Assembly (NCBI GenBank): GCA_016935955.1
Contig: JAFGPY010000090.1
Span: 1 to 23,642 of the forward strand
Direction: 5' to 3'
Length of the DNA: 23,642 bases
Origin: Planctomycetota bacterium
GTDB taxonomy: Bacteria > Planctomycetota > Phycisphaerae > FEN-1346 > JAACEH01
Below, in pieces: positions 7,814 through 15,885 of the stretch. The number at the start of each line of letters is the position of its first letter. Within the stretch, counting starts at the first letter, position 1. A program made the position numbers and the translations under genes. The notes beneath the pieces were generated by a model that saw nothing but the letters and a program-made list of their open reading frames with translations, was not told the DNA's origin and did not search any database.

Positions 7814-8776
7814 TTGAAACACACGAAGCTCCAGCTTCTGATCACGCTGTCAGCCGCGGTGACGGCGTCGGCGTTTTTTGCTGCGCGCGGGTTGCCGCCG
7901 TCGGAATCGCTATGCGATTCGGCTTCTCGCGGCGACGTGAGCTGTGTGCGTCGCACCCTCGGCTGGGGCGTGGCGGTCAACGCCAGGGGCGATCGCATTG
8001 CGTCGCCGCTGCGCTATGCGGCGTGGAATAAGCGTCGGGACGTGGTCGAGTTTTTGATCGCCCGCGGGGCGGAGGATCGGGCTCGACGGATCGAGGACGC
8101 CCGCGCTCTGGTTGAGGAGCGTGTGGCCCAGGCCAACCAGTGGGCCGCACGGTACGTGAACGGCGAGATGTTCGTTCAGTCGGTCAGTGATGAACGGGTG
8201 GTCTTCTTTGTGCCGCAAGGCATGCCGCCGAGCGAGAAGCCTCCGGCCGGGGCCATTCGCCGGCAGTGGACCGACTGGGAGGCGTTGACCACCGAGCGAC
8301 ACTATCGCTATGTGATCGAGTCGCTGGAGCCCGTGGACGACGAGGCGCGCCGTGTCAGGGCGTCCCTCGCCATTGTCGGGTACGACCGTGTCCGAAGGGT
8401 GACTGTGCGGGAGCCCGTGCCCGCGCCGCCCGCGGGCATGGAATTGTGGCGATGCTCATCGCCCTCGCGCTTGTTCGGCATCGGGGCAGGCTGGGGACGC
8501 GGGTGGAGCAGCGCCAGCGGCCAATGGCTGTCGCCCCAGGAGCCCCTGGGCGACAAGTTGAGCACCCTGAGCGACAGCGCCCTGCGGCGGGCGATTGAGG
8601 CCGGCGGGCCGTCCGAAGAGCGGCCGATTCGCAAGGCGGTCCCCGCCTGGGCCCTCTACGATCCGGAGGACAAGAGCTGGACCTTCGATGCGCCGCAAGA
8701 TCACCTGGAACTGGAATGGGGACCCTCCCTCCCGCAACGAGACGAGCCGGGGGTCTACTCCTCCGACGAGTTCTAA
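7814..8776 (+). CDS. Ankyrin-repeat protein with N-terminal membrane/signal segment
   Basis: A 320-residue protein. After an N-terminal hydrophobic segment (LQLLITLSAAVTASAFFAA) it has about two ankyrin-type repeats: LCDSASRGDVSCVRRTLGWG and ASPLRYAAWNKRRDVVEFLIARGA. A helical stretch (ARALVEERVAQANQWAARYV) and a C-terminal domain of unknown fold follow. The exported or membrane-anchored location is inferred. The start is uncertain because no in-frame ATG exists. I give TTG 7814, which puts the hydrophobic segment at the N-terminus, but it lacks a ribosome-binding site. The other choice is GTG 7739, overlapping the previous stop as GTGA and suggesting translational coupling. A strong GGAAGGAGGGG at about 7756-7766 faces a GTG (7771) in a different frame. 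The gene ends 29 nt before a converging symporter gene. Confidence 0.65.
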   Translation: MKHTKLQLLITLSAAVTASAFFAARGLPPSESLCDSASRGDVSCVRRTLGWGVAVNARGDRIASPLRYAAWNKRRDVVEFLIARGAEDRARRIEDARALVEERVAQANQWAARYVNGEMFVQSVSDERVVFFVPQGMPPSEKPPAGAIRRQWTDWEALTTERHYRYVIESLEPVDDEARRVRASLAIVGYDRVRRVTVREPVPAPPAGMELWRCSSPSRLFGIGAGWGRGWSSASGQWLSPQEPLGDKLSTLSDSALRRAIEAGGPSEERPIRKAVPAWALYDPEDKSWTFDAPQDHLELEWGPSLPQRDEPGVYSSDEF

Positions 8777-8805
8777 CCGCGTCTCAGCCGCGCGACGGCC
8801 GGCGA

Positions 8806-10722
8806 TCAGGAGTCGCCCTCCATGCCGTGTTCATCGCCGCGCAGAGCCTCGTCGCCGTCGGCGACGCGCTTGGCTTCGACCTCGTCTTCAAGACTGGCGG
8901 CGCGGCGGCCCCTGAGGTACATGAGGCCGGAGATGACCAGGACGAAGGTCCAGATGAAGATGACGCACATGTGGCCGGTGAAGGTGCGAGCGGTAAAGAT
9001 CAGGGGCGTCAGGAAGACAGTCATGATCAGGCCCAGGCCGCCCACGGTCTTGAGCTGCGAGTGGTCAATCTCGCGGCCGACTTCCTTCTCCACATTAACC
9101 GGGGTGTGGATGGTGCGGAAGAAGTTGTCGACCCGCTGCCGGAACGTTGCGTCCGAGGTGAACCAGAAGAATCGCGTCAGCATGGTCGGAACGAGGGCGG
9201 CGGCGGACACGACGAAGAACTGCTCATGCCAGTACAGTTCGCGATGGAGGCCGAAGACGGTCAGGATGTCGCCGTTGTAGCCGAACCATCCGAAGACGGC
9301 GCCGGAGAACTTCAGCGTGACGGTCGTCAACACGCCGCAGGCCAGACCCACCACGGGAGCCCACTTGGGGACGCGTTTCATGAGGAACGAGACGACGAAG
9401 GGCGTCCCGAGAGGCACGCCGACGAGCACCATGATTTCCTGCATGATGCCGAAGATGCCGACGCTGCTGCCGAACTTGTGGAACAGGAAAGCGGCGCCGA
9501 TGGCCCAGAGGCCGAGGCCGAGGTTGAGGAGCTTGGCCAGCAGGAGCAGCTTGCGTCCCTCGAGCGGCTTGAAGCCCAGGAACTTCGCCAGCGGCACATA
9601 GAGGTTCTTGGTCAGGTTGCCGGCGGTTCCGGTGAGGTTAGAGTCCATGGAACTCATCGTGGCGGCGAACATGGCCACGACGACCAGGCCGAGGAGGCCC
9701 GGGGGCAAGAGGTTCATGGCGGTGACGGCGTAGGCGCCGTCGGCCGGGGCCTTCAGGGGGAGGGCCTCGATCTGGGCGGCGAACGAGAGTCGGCCGACCA
9801 TGGCGGGAAGGCCCCAGATGAAGGCGCCGAGAAGCGTGAGGGTGCCGGCCAGGATGGCGGCTTTACGGGCGTCGCGGCCGGTCTTGATCGAGAGGTAGCG
9901 GTAGCAGGAGTTCATATTGACGGCGCCCATGAACGTGCTGCAGATCATGGCCGCCAGCCAGGGCCAGGTGTAGAACATGGGTTTGACCTTGGCGGCGGAG
10001 GAGGTGTAGACGTGATCGGAGGACTTCAACAGTGCGAAATCGGCCGTGAGGTTCTGTTCCTTGATGGCGCCGAACAGTCCGTCGATCCAGCCGATGTGTT
10101 TGAGGGCCAGGAACGCCAGCACGGTCACGATGGGCAACAGCAGGAACGACTGCAGGTTGTCGGTGATCTGCACGCTCCATGAGCCGCCCATGACGGAGTA
10201 GAAAACAAGGACGACGCCGACGACGAGGATGACCTGCCACAGCGTGAAGCCGAAGACGGTGGAGACGAAGGTGGCGAGGGTGAGCAGGAACATGCCGCTC
10301 CAGATGAAGGAGCCGGGCAGTCCGATCCAGACGACCATCTGCTCGATCTTGGGGCCGAACCGCAGCCGTATGGCATCGAAGGGAGTGACGGCTCGGGTGT
10401 TGCGCATCCACGGGGCGAAGATGGCGGCCTGGATGAAGAAGATGATGGCGACCATGATGTAGTTGATGACGAAGCTCCATCCAGCGAGGTAGGCCTGTGC
10501 GGCGTAGCCGGTGAACGTGGCTGCGCTGAAGCTGGCCATGAACACGCTGAGGCCCGCCATCCACCAGGTGCTCTTGCCGCCCATGCGGATGTAGTCGCTG
10601 ATGTTGCCGCTGATGTTGCGGCAAACCAGCCCCACAATGATCATCAACAGGATGTACCCGCCGATGGCCCCATAGTCGGCGTACGTCATACCGTACTGCA
10701 CCACTTCTTGCGCAAGAATCAT
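8806..10722 (-). CDS. Sodium:solute symporter (SSS family)
   Basis: A 638-residue inner-membrane transporter of the LeuT-fold SSS family, coupling Na+ entry to uptake of a small solute such as a sugar, sugar acid or other organic compound. The unwound first core helix is visible as MASFSAATFTGYAAQ (about 62-76). The family signature around the Na2 site is MFAATMSSMDSNLTG (351-365). About 13-15 hydrophobic segments run through residue 605, followed by a charged cytosolic tail. ATG 10722 has a near-perfect AAGGAGGT just upstream. Length is slightly above the usual 450-600 residues because of the extended C-terminal part with two additional helices. The substrate cannot be assigned; proximity to GH62 makes a plant-polysaccharide-derived solute a reasonable guess. 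Expression probably comes from the promoter at 11020-11048. Confidence 0.92.
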   Translation of the reverse strand: MILAQEVVQYGMTYADYGAIGGYILLMIIVGLVCRNISGNISDYIRMGGKSTWWMAGLSVFMASFSAATFTGYAAQAYLAGWSFVINYIMVAIIFFIQAAIFAPWMRNTRAVTPFDAIRLRFGPKIEQMVVWIGLPGSFIWSGMFLLTLATFVSTVFGFTLWQVILVVGVVLVFYSVMGGSWSVQITDNLQSFLLLPIVTVLAFLALKHIGWIDGLFGAIKEQNLTADFALLKSSDHVYTSSAAKVKPMFYTWPWLAAMICSTFMGAVNMNSCYRYLSIKTGRDARKAAILAGTLTLLGAFIWGLPAMVGRLSFAAQIEALPLKAPADGAYAVTAMNLLPPGLLGLVVVAMFAATMSSMDSNLTGTAGNLTKNLYVPLAKFLGFKPLEGRKLLLLAKLLNLGLGLWAIGAAFLFHKFGSSVGIFGIMQEIMVLVGVPLGTPFVVSFLMKRVPKWAPVVGLACGVLTTVTLKFSGAVFGWFGYNGDILTVFGLHRELYWHEQFFVVSAAALVPTMLTRFFWFTSDATFRQRVDNFFRTIHTPVNVEKEVGREIDHSQLKTVGGLGLIMTVFLTPLIFTARTFTGHMCVIFIWTFVLVISGLMYLRGRRAASLEDEVEAKRVADGDEALRGDEHGMEGDS

Positions 10723-11013
10723 GCGACCTCCTTCTTTCAGGAATGCCGGGGAACGGTGCGAAGCAGTGGTGCAGATCAGCGGTTCGACGAAACCACGACG
10801 AGACGATCACGATGCAGCACAAGGCCAACCGGATCGGCGGTGTGCCCGGATCTGGATGTGATGAGCGACATGCTGAGGCCGGACGCCTTGATGCGAAACG
10901 ACGTCGATGCTTCAGGGACGGGAGAGTGTCGGGCGGCCTCGTACGCAACGATGAAGGCGCCATCAATTGGCGTGACGACGGGAATGCATGCGTCGCCACG
11001 CCACCCGTCGCCC
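10723..11013 (-). promoter_or_regulatory. Long 5' leader of the symporter gene
   Basis: The promoter at 11048-11020 would start transcription near 11013, leaving about 290 nt of untranslated leader before the symporter ATG. That is long for a bacterial gene. I did not recognise a riboswitch class or an intrinsic terminator in it. A frame across the leader has no plausible start codon and only moderate GC at third positions, so I do not call a leader peptide. The function is unknown; room for mRNA-level control is the main point. Confidence 0.4.
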
Positions 11014-11019
11014 GCGACG

Positions 11020-11048
11020 ATTCTAGCACGAGCCCACAGGCCCGTCAA
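11020..11048 (-). promoter_or_regulatory. Strong sigma70-type promoter for the sodium:solute symporter
   Basis: Read on the minus strand, TTGACG (11048-11043) is followed by a 17-nt spacer and TAGAAT (11025-11020). Each hexamer differs from consensus at one position and the spacing is optimal, which makes this the best promoter match I found in the window. It separates the symporter from the membrane-protein gene ending at 11135, so the two are likely different transcription units. Confidence 0.7.
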
Positions 11049-11134
11049 AGGTCCACGGCCGGAAATCCCGGCCCGACCGCGACACAGAGGCGCGCCGAGG
11101 CGTGTCGCCAGCGCGGCGATACGGGTCTCGAAAT

Positions 11135-11722
11135 TCAGCTTGCGCCGTCCGCGGCGCCGGCCCGAGATTGCTGATAGGCTTCGATCTTCCCCAAGGTCTG
11201 CCGCAGCCTGGCGAGAAGCTCGTCCAGCCCGTCCTCCAATCCGATCCGAGCGATGATCTTCTTCAGATGCGCGATGGCTTGGCCGCACTCGACGTAGCGG
11301 AAGTCTGCGGCCTCGTCCACGCTGCCGTAATCCACCGGGCCCTTGACGATCGGAAACCGGGCCTCGGCCTCTTGCCGCTGCCCCTCGCGATGCACGACGA
11401 CCTTGATGTTGTAGTCGTACGGTTCATCGTGCCCGTGCGGTTCCCACTGGTACCATGGATCACCGAGCAATACGGAGCTTGCGACACTGGGCCCGAAGTC
11501 GTCGTACGAGAGCACGAGAAACGCATCGCGCGGCTGGCCTGCGGCCCGTCCCCTGGAGATGCCATTGCCTTCAGCCTCGCTGTATGAGCGGGTCGCCCAG
11601 CTGATCGCCAAACCTCCCACGACAAGAAGAATCGGAATAAGAGCAAAGCCGAGGCCCGGCAGACCGTCCCGTCGGCGAGCCCGCGAATTCTTCTCCCCGT
11701 TGGGCTGCGGATCTCCGTTCAT
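11135..11722 (-). CDS. Hypothetical single-pass membrane protein
   Basis: A 195-residue protein with a basic N-terminal tail (KNSRARRRDG), one transmembrane segment (about residues 22-43, PGLGFALIPILLVVGGLAIS), and a soluble domain. The positive-inside rule places the soluble domain outside the cytoplasm. The domain contains FLVLSYDDFGPSVASSVLLG and DYNIKVVVHREG, and ends in amphipathic helices (AHLKKIIARIGLEDGLDELLARL). I do not recognise a family. An AGGAGA ribosome-binding site precedes the ATG at 11722. It starts 26 nt after the stop of the transglutaminase-like gene and is very likely cotranslated from the same mRNA, which hints at a shared envelope role. Confidence 0.75.
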   Translation of the reverse strand: MNGDPQPNGEKNSRARRRDGLPGLGFALIPILLVVGGLAISWATRSYSEAEGNGISRGRAAGQPRDAFLVLSYDDFGPSVASSVLLGDPWYQWEPHGHDEPYDYNIKVVVHREGQRQEAEARFPIVKGPVDYGSVDEAADFRYVECGQAIAHLKKIIARIGLEDGLDELLARLRQTLGKIEAYQQSRAGAADGAS

Positions 11723-11748
11723 TCGCGCGTCTCCTGTCTACGGTCTCG

Positions 11749-13809
11749 CTACTGGCCGACGTCGATGGCGACCGTGGAGATCGGTCCCTCGACGCCGAAG
11801 CGATTGACGCTCACGGCCTCCAGCCGGTTCTTGCCCGGGCGCAGGGGCCACGAGAAGGCCGTCTGCGAGGGCCGCCACTCGCCGCCGTCAATGCGGACGC
11901 GGAACTCCTTGAAGTTGGGCGTCATCGTGCCGAGGGTCACCTTGAGTTTCTCACCGTCGGGCACCAGGGCCAGGGCCGCCTGGTTGATCGGGTAATAAGC
12001 CTCCTTCGGGTCGAAGGGAATCGTGAGGTCCTGGCCGATGTCGAGTCTGGCCCGCGGCCCGGTCGGCCTGCCGGCGACGTAGGCATTGGTGCCGTAGATG
12101 CTCAGCTTGACCGTCTTGCCCTGGCGCGGAGGCGCGATGTACTGGTTGCCGTCCTGCGAGAAGGCCGTTACGTCGTCGGCCTGCTCGACGTAGCGGGCGT
12201 GGTAGACCTCGTAGGTGCTCAGCGGCACACCCTTTCGCTCGTGGCGCAGATTCGACGTCGCGTCGAACAGGATCCAGCGGCGGTGCTGGTTGGACCAGAC
12301 TTCGTTCCAAGTGTGCGTGCTGTGGCCGCAGACTCGGGCCACCCAGCCCATGCTCGCCATCGCCGAGGCCAGCGAGGTGCCACTGTGCATGCACTGGAAG
12401 ACGTGCTCTTTCCTGGCTTCGCCCAGGATCCACAGAGGATTGCGCAGGTTGTAGAGTTCCTGGGCGTGGCCGAAGCTCCACTGGTTCCAGACCCACTTCA
12501 TCAGGATGATCTGCTTCTCGTACTCGTCCTTGCCGGGCGCGACGACCTCGTCCAGCTTGCAGGCCTCGCGCAGCTCTTTCAGCATCGGGTTGTCGTAGTT
12601 GTCCCACAGGCAGCCCTTGGTGAACTCGTTCTCCACGTAGGGCAGCGTGTCGGCCGTCGTCACGGTGGCCTTGCGCCGGCCGAGGGAGAACGACTGTCCC
12701 TCCTTCAGGGCGATGACCCCCTCGACCTTCGGCAACGGCGGGCCGAGCGGGGCCGGATCGATGGTTTGCCGCTCTTTCGCGGTCGTCGCGCTCGTGATCT
12801 CGTTCATCGTGGTCAGCGTCAGAACGTTGTCGCCCGGCGACGCGCCGTCCGCGAGCGGCGTCAGGCGAATCGCGCTCAGGGAGAACATCCCGTCGAACCG
12901 CGGCACGCCGCGGTTCGGTCCGCCCAGGGTCGTCAGGCGAAGCGTGTTCTTGCCCGCCCGCAGCGTAACGGGCACCGGCAGTGTGCCGATCGTGTAATAG
13001 TCGAGCGAACCGGTCTTCGGCGGAATGAAGTCTTCCAGCCCCTTGACCTTCTCGCCGTTGGCCTGGAGTTCGAGCCGGCAGTAACCGTCGGCGCGATAGT
13101 GAAGGCCGAGGCCATACGCTCCGGCCGCCGGGACCTCGACGGTCCACTGGAGCCACTGGCCCTCCTTCAGCCACGATTGCCGCCACACGCCGCCGACGTT
13201 GCCCAGCAGCGCCGGCGTGATCACCTGCACCTCGCCTCCGCTCTGGGCGGTGAACTTGGCCGCAGGAATCGTCACGGGAGGCTTGCCCGAAGCGGTCAGA
13301 ACAATCTCGCGGACGCAGACGCTCGTGTCGTCCAGGCAGGTCATCCGCAGCACGTTGTGGCCGGGCGCCAGCGTCACGGACGCAGGTAACTTGGCCTCGG
13401 ACCATTGCTCCCACCCGTCCTTCTGTCGCCCGCTGCCGGTGGCCGGAAGCGTGAACGACTCCAGGTCGGGCACGGTCTCGCCGTTCACGGCCAGGTTGCG
13501 CTTCACGGAGAACCGTCCGGCGTAGCGGATCGTCACATCGTACTTGCCGGCGTCGACGCCGTCGACGGTCCACTCCAGCCAGTGTCCCGGCGTGTACCAG
13601 AAATGGATGAACTCGGGAACACTTGCGGCCGAGGCCTTGGGCTCGGATCTGGACACCTCGTCGCCGCCCTGGTCGGAGAACGAGATCGCCGGCACCGTGA
13701 TCGTCTGCCGGTTCGCGTCCTGCCCGATCGCGGTGGTCGACACTGTCGCCAGCATGGCTGCGAGTGCAGCCAGAACGGCCCGCACCGTGCGAGTGACCGT
13801 GAGCTTCAT
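11749..13809 (-). CDS. Secreted transglutaminase-like protein with two N-terminal carbohydrate-binding-type modules
   Basis: A 686-residue exported protein with a signal peptide (residues 1-29, ending TTAIGQ). Two tandem beta-sandwich modules follow, about 35-172 and 178-316. Each opens with a similar strand (ITVPAISFSDQGGDEV, VTIPAAKFTAQSGGEV) and contains a 'GHWLEWTVD' or 'GQWLQWTVE' motif as in CBM6/CBM35-like or DUF5010-like modules. A transglutaminase/protease-like domain lies at about 425-530. Its triad is visible: C473 in VFQCMHSGTSLA, H499 in STHTWNEVW and D516 in RWILFDAT. The C-terminal 130 residues form beta domains (Ig-like, GEWRPSQTAFSWPLRPGKNRLEAVSV). It may act as a peptidase or amide-transferring enzyme on glycan-associated peptides. 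ATG 13809 follows AGGAGG at good spacing. Confidence 0.85.
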   Translation of the reverse strand: MKLTVTRTVRAVLAALAAMLATVSTTAIGQDANRQTITVPAISFSDQGGDEVSRSEPKASAASVPEFIHFWYTPGHWLEWTVDGVDAGKYDVTIRYAGRFSVKRNLAVNGETVPDLESFTLPATGSGRQKDGWEQWSEAKLPASVTLAPGHNVLRMTCLDDTSVCVREIVLTASGKPPVTIPAAKFTAQSGGEVQVITPALLGNVGGVWRQSWLKEGQWLQWTVEVPAAGAYGLGLHYRADGYCRLELQANGEKVKGLEDFIPPKTGSLDYYTIGTLPVPVTLRAGKNTLRLTTLGGPNRGVPRFDGMFSLSAIRLTPLADGASPGDNVLTLTTMNEITSATTAKERQTIDPAPLGPPLPKVEGVIALKEGQSFSLGRRKATVTTADTLPYVENEFTKGCLWDNYDNPMLKELREACKLDEVVAPGKDEYEKQIILMKWVWNQWSFGHAQELYNLRNPLWILGEARKEHVFQCMHSGTSLASAMASMGWVARVCGHSTHTWNEVWSNQHRRWILFDATSNLRHERKGVPLSTYEVYHARYVEQADDVTAFSQDGNQYIAPPRQGKTVKLSIYGTNAYVAGRPTGPRARLDIGQDLTIPFDPKEAYYPINQAALALVPDGEKLKVTLGTMTPNFKEFRVRIDGGEWRPSQTAFSWPLRPGKNRLEAVSVNRFGVEGPISTVAIDVGQ

Positions 13810-14016
13810 TGGGTTTCCTCCTGGCGGGTGTCCCGGATCGGCGACGACACGAGAGACCGTGGCCCGCGGCGCGGCTTCCGGCTTCAGAAGTAAACCCCGC
13901 GCAGGCCGCCAAGTGTCGTCGCTGTGCCGCGGCCCGGCAGGCAGGGCCAGGCCCTCGGCGCGTCGGGCCGCGAGGTCGGGCATGGGGCGCCCATGGATTC
14001 GAAATCGCGCCGGACC

Positions 14017-15573
14017 CTAGGGTGCGACCAGGCAGCCTTGCAGGTCCGCGGGCAGGTCGCGGTAGAAGGTGATGTCGTCGAGCATCACCTTGGCGGCCTC
14101 GTTCTTCTTGTTGGTCACCAGCCGCAGCAGCGTCAGGTGCATCGGCCGCGTGGGCTTGCCTGCGGCCGCGTAGGCCGCGTCGCCCTCGGCGCCGAGTTCC
14201 ATCTTCGTCAGGTCCACGGCGTAGGTCTTCCAGTCGCCGGCCTCCGGATGCAGGTAGGCGGCGAAGGCGAATTGCGACTGGTCGGCCGGTCCGGCCGGAT
14301 CGGGCCGCGTAACCAGGTGCACGACGAGTTCCATGTTGCGGTCGGTCTTGACGTGCATGGCCATGTAGCGGTAGGCCGACACGTCCACGTTCTTCTCCGG
14401 CGGCCGCGTCTCGACGAGCCGCTGCACGCCGTACTCGCCCCAATCCTCCTCGCGGCCCTTGGCGAAGTTCACCGCGATGACGTTCGCGCCGTTGTCCTCG
14501 ACGCGCCCTGCAGCCGCGGGCCACAGGCGCTTCGCCGCCTCGGCATTCTCCCCGTCTTCGAACACCCAGGCCCCGGCGGCGGCTGCATCGGGCTTGACGG
14601 GCTCGGTCATCTTCGTGCCCGTGCTTGGCGGTGGCGTGTCGGGATGCGGTGGCGGCGGAACGGGGGCCGGTGTGGGCTGCGAGTCCGTCGTCGCGTCCGG
14701 CTTCGGCATAGCGACCTGCCCGAGCTTGCCGCCGCAGACGTCGCCGGTGTCGCCACGGCCTTCGATCACGTCGACGATCCGCTGGGCCAGCAGCGGCGCG
14801 GCCTTCCGCGAGAACTCCTCGTTCGGATGGGCATCGCCCGAGGCGTTGCCCGGCTTGATGTACAGCCCGCCGTCGGTCTCCAGCGTGCGGAAATCCCAGA
14901 CGAAGATGTTGTCGCCCTTGGTGTCCCAGGTGTCGCGGACCCAGGCGGCGAATTGCCGCGCGCGGCCGGCCTGTTCGGCGTCCGTGTCGCCGGCCACCTG
15001 GGCGGCCCCCGTCCAGACGAGGAACTTCACCTTCGGGAACTCGTGCATCTTCTTCTTCAGCGCGTCGTACTGCAGCCGATAGTTCTCCAGCCGCTTGTCG
15101 CTCGAAGCGACGTCGGCCTCGCCCGTGTCGGCGTCGATGTTCGACACCGGGAAGCAATGCTTCAGGACGACAAGATCGTACTTCTTCGACAGCATCTCGA
15201 GGGTCGGTTCCTGCTTGAAGGGCTTGTCGCCCGCGTTGCGAACCCAGATGTTCCAGTAGTCGTAGGGATAGTTCTCCCAGCCGTAGGGCGAATCCTTCGG
15301 GAAGGCCTGCTCCGTGATGACGTACCGCGTGCCGCGAGCCGCATTGTACGCCTCGAACCATTGCGGCACGCCGCCATTCCAGATGCATTCGCCCGTGCTG
15401 TGGTGCAGCAGCACGATGCGGACCTCCTTGCCGGTCGTGTCGCCCGAGGCCGCGCCGTTGTCGCCCATCGCCTTCTCCTGCGCGTCCTGTGCCGCGCAAC
15501 CGCTTGCCAGTAACGCCACCATGAGGGCTGCAAGCCATCTGCAGCCGTTTACCGTCGTCGAGTGCGTACGCAT
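14017..15573 (-). CDS. Lipoprotein with SGNH-hydrolase-like domain and C-terminal CBM-like beta-sandwich
   Basis: A 518-residue predicted lipoprotein with lipobox LASG-C26. The N-terminal domain (about 50-270) has an alternating alpha/beta layout like SGNH/GDSL hydrolases. It has a first strand VRIVLLHHSTGE, where S59 would occupy the nucleophile position, YDLVVLKHCFPVSN in the middle, KVKFLVWTGAAQ as a block III-like strand, and a late GDAHPN (D247, H249) resembling the catalytic block V. The usual GDS and DxxH forms are both altered. A Pro/Thr-rich linker (about 288-325) leads to a jelly-roll module (about 333-518) ending in AKVMLDDITFYRDL, like CBM11/CIA30-type domains. It could deacylate a polysaccharide at the cell surface. 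The start ATG 15573 places the lipobox correctly; GAAAGG lies upstream. Confidence 0.72.
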   Translation of the reverse strand: MRTHSTTVNGCRWLAALMVALLASGCAAQDAQEKAMGDNGAASGDTTGKEVRIVLLHHSTGECIWNGGVPQWFEAYNAARGTRYVITEQAFPKDSPYGWENYPYDYWNIWVRNAGDKPFKQEPTLEMLSKKYDLVVLKHCFPVSNIDADTGEADVASSDKRLENYRLQYDALKKKMHEFPKVKFLVWTGAAQVAGDTDAEQAGRARQFAAWVRDTWDTKGDNIFVWDFRTLETDGGLYIKPGNASGDAHPNEEFSRKAAPLLAQRIVDVIEGRGDTGDVCGGKLGQVAMPKPDATTDSQPTPAPVPPPPHPDTPPPSTGTKMTEPVKPDAAAAGAWVFEDGENAEAAKRLWPAAAGRVEDNGANVIAVNFAKGREEDWGEYGVQRLVETRPPEKNVDVSAYRYMAMHVKTDRNMELVVHLVTRPDPAGPADQSQFAFAAYLHPEAGDWKTYAVDLTKMELGAEGDAAYAAAGKPTRPMHLTLLRLVTNKKNEAAKVMLDDITFYRDLPADLQGCLVAP

Positions 15574-15636
15574 GATCCGCCGCCTTTCCGTGATCTCGAA
15601 GGGTCCGAGAGATGAACTCAGAACGCCGCTCGCCGC

Positions 15637-15655
15637 CTGTCCGTAGCGCGGACAG
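15637..15655 (-). promoter_or_regulatory. Perfect hairpin in the upstream region of the SGNH-like lipoprotein gene
   Basis: CTGTCCG-tagcg-CGGACAG forms a 7-bp perfect stem with a 5-nt loop, 64 nt upstream of the lipoprotein start. It could be an operator or an mRNA structure. No T-tract follows, so it is not a standard terminator. Confidence 0.35.
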
Positions 15656-15800
15656 CCACAACTTCACACGTCACCCATCCCACCGCATGCCATGAGTATG
15701 TGTTGGACCACGGCCGAATGCAAGAGCGGGCCGCCCGACTCGGGCTCGACGCGGGAACGGCTGCAGGAAGAAGGTTCGTTCGGCGGGCGCGTCGTTCCCC

Positions 15801-15829
15801 TTGCCTTCGTCGCCGCCGTGAGCTACCCT
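15801..15829 (+). promoter_or_regulatory. Candidate promoter of the WD40-repeat gene
   Basis: TTGCCT (15801-15806), a 17-nt spacer and TACCCT (15824-15829) give four of six consensus bases in each hexamer. It lies 57 nt upstream of the WD40 start in a 312-nt divergent intergenic region. Spacing is right but the hexamers are weak. I found no convincing promoter for the divergent lipoprotein gene in the rest of the gap. Confidence 0.4.
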
Positions 15830-15885
15830 TAACGGCGGGGTGTGTCCGGTTGGCGCACCCATGGTCTTCTTGAAAGGAACCGACG

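Noticed and set aside
8801..8817. Hairpin GGCGA-tcaggag-TCGCC at the ankyrin/symporter junction as a terminator
   Set aside because: Five base pairs, no T-tract, and it overlaps the symporter stop codon; too weak to call.
8716..10182. Plus-strand open frame opposite the symporter
   Set aside because: Antisense to transmembrane segments, giving a Glu/Gly/Asp/His-rich product with no fold.
10776..10990. Possible leader peptide upstream of the symporter
   Set aside because: The stretch looks somewhat protein-like but has no ATG, GTG or TTG at a suitable place with a ribosome-binding site, and its third-position GC is lower than that of real genes here.
11105..11119. Hairpin TCGCC-agcgc-GGCGA after the membrane-protein gene as a terminator
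   Set aside because: Only a 5-bp stem and no T-tract; such pairings are expected by chance at this GC content.
11951..15667. A minus-strand open frame of about 1240 codons spanning the lipoprotein and transglutaminase-like genes
   Set aside because: It reads both real genes out of frame, is Arg/Gly/Ala-rich and has no recognisable domain.
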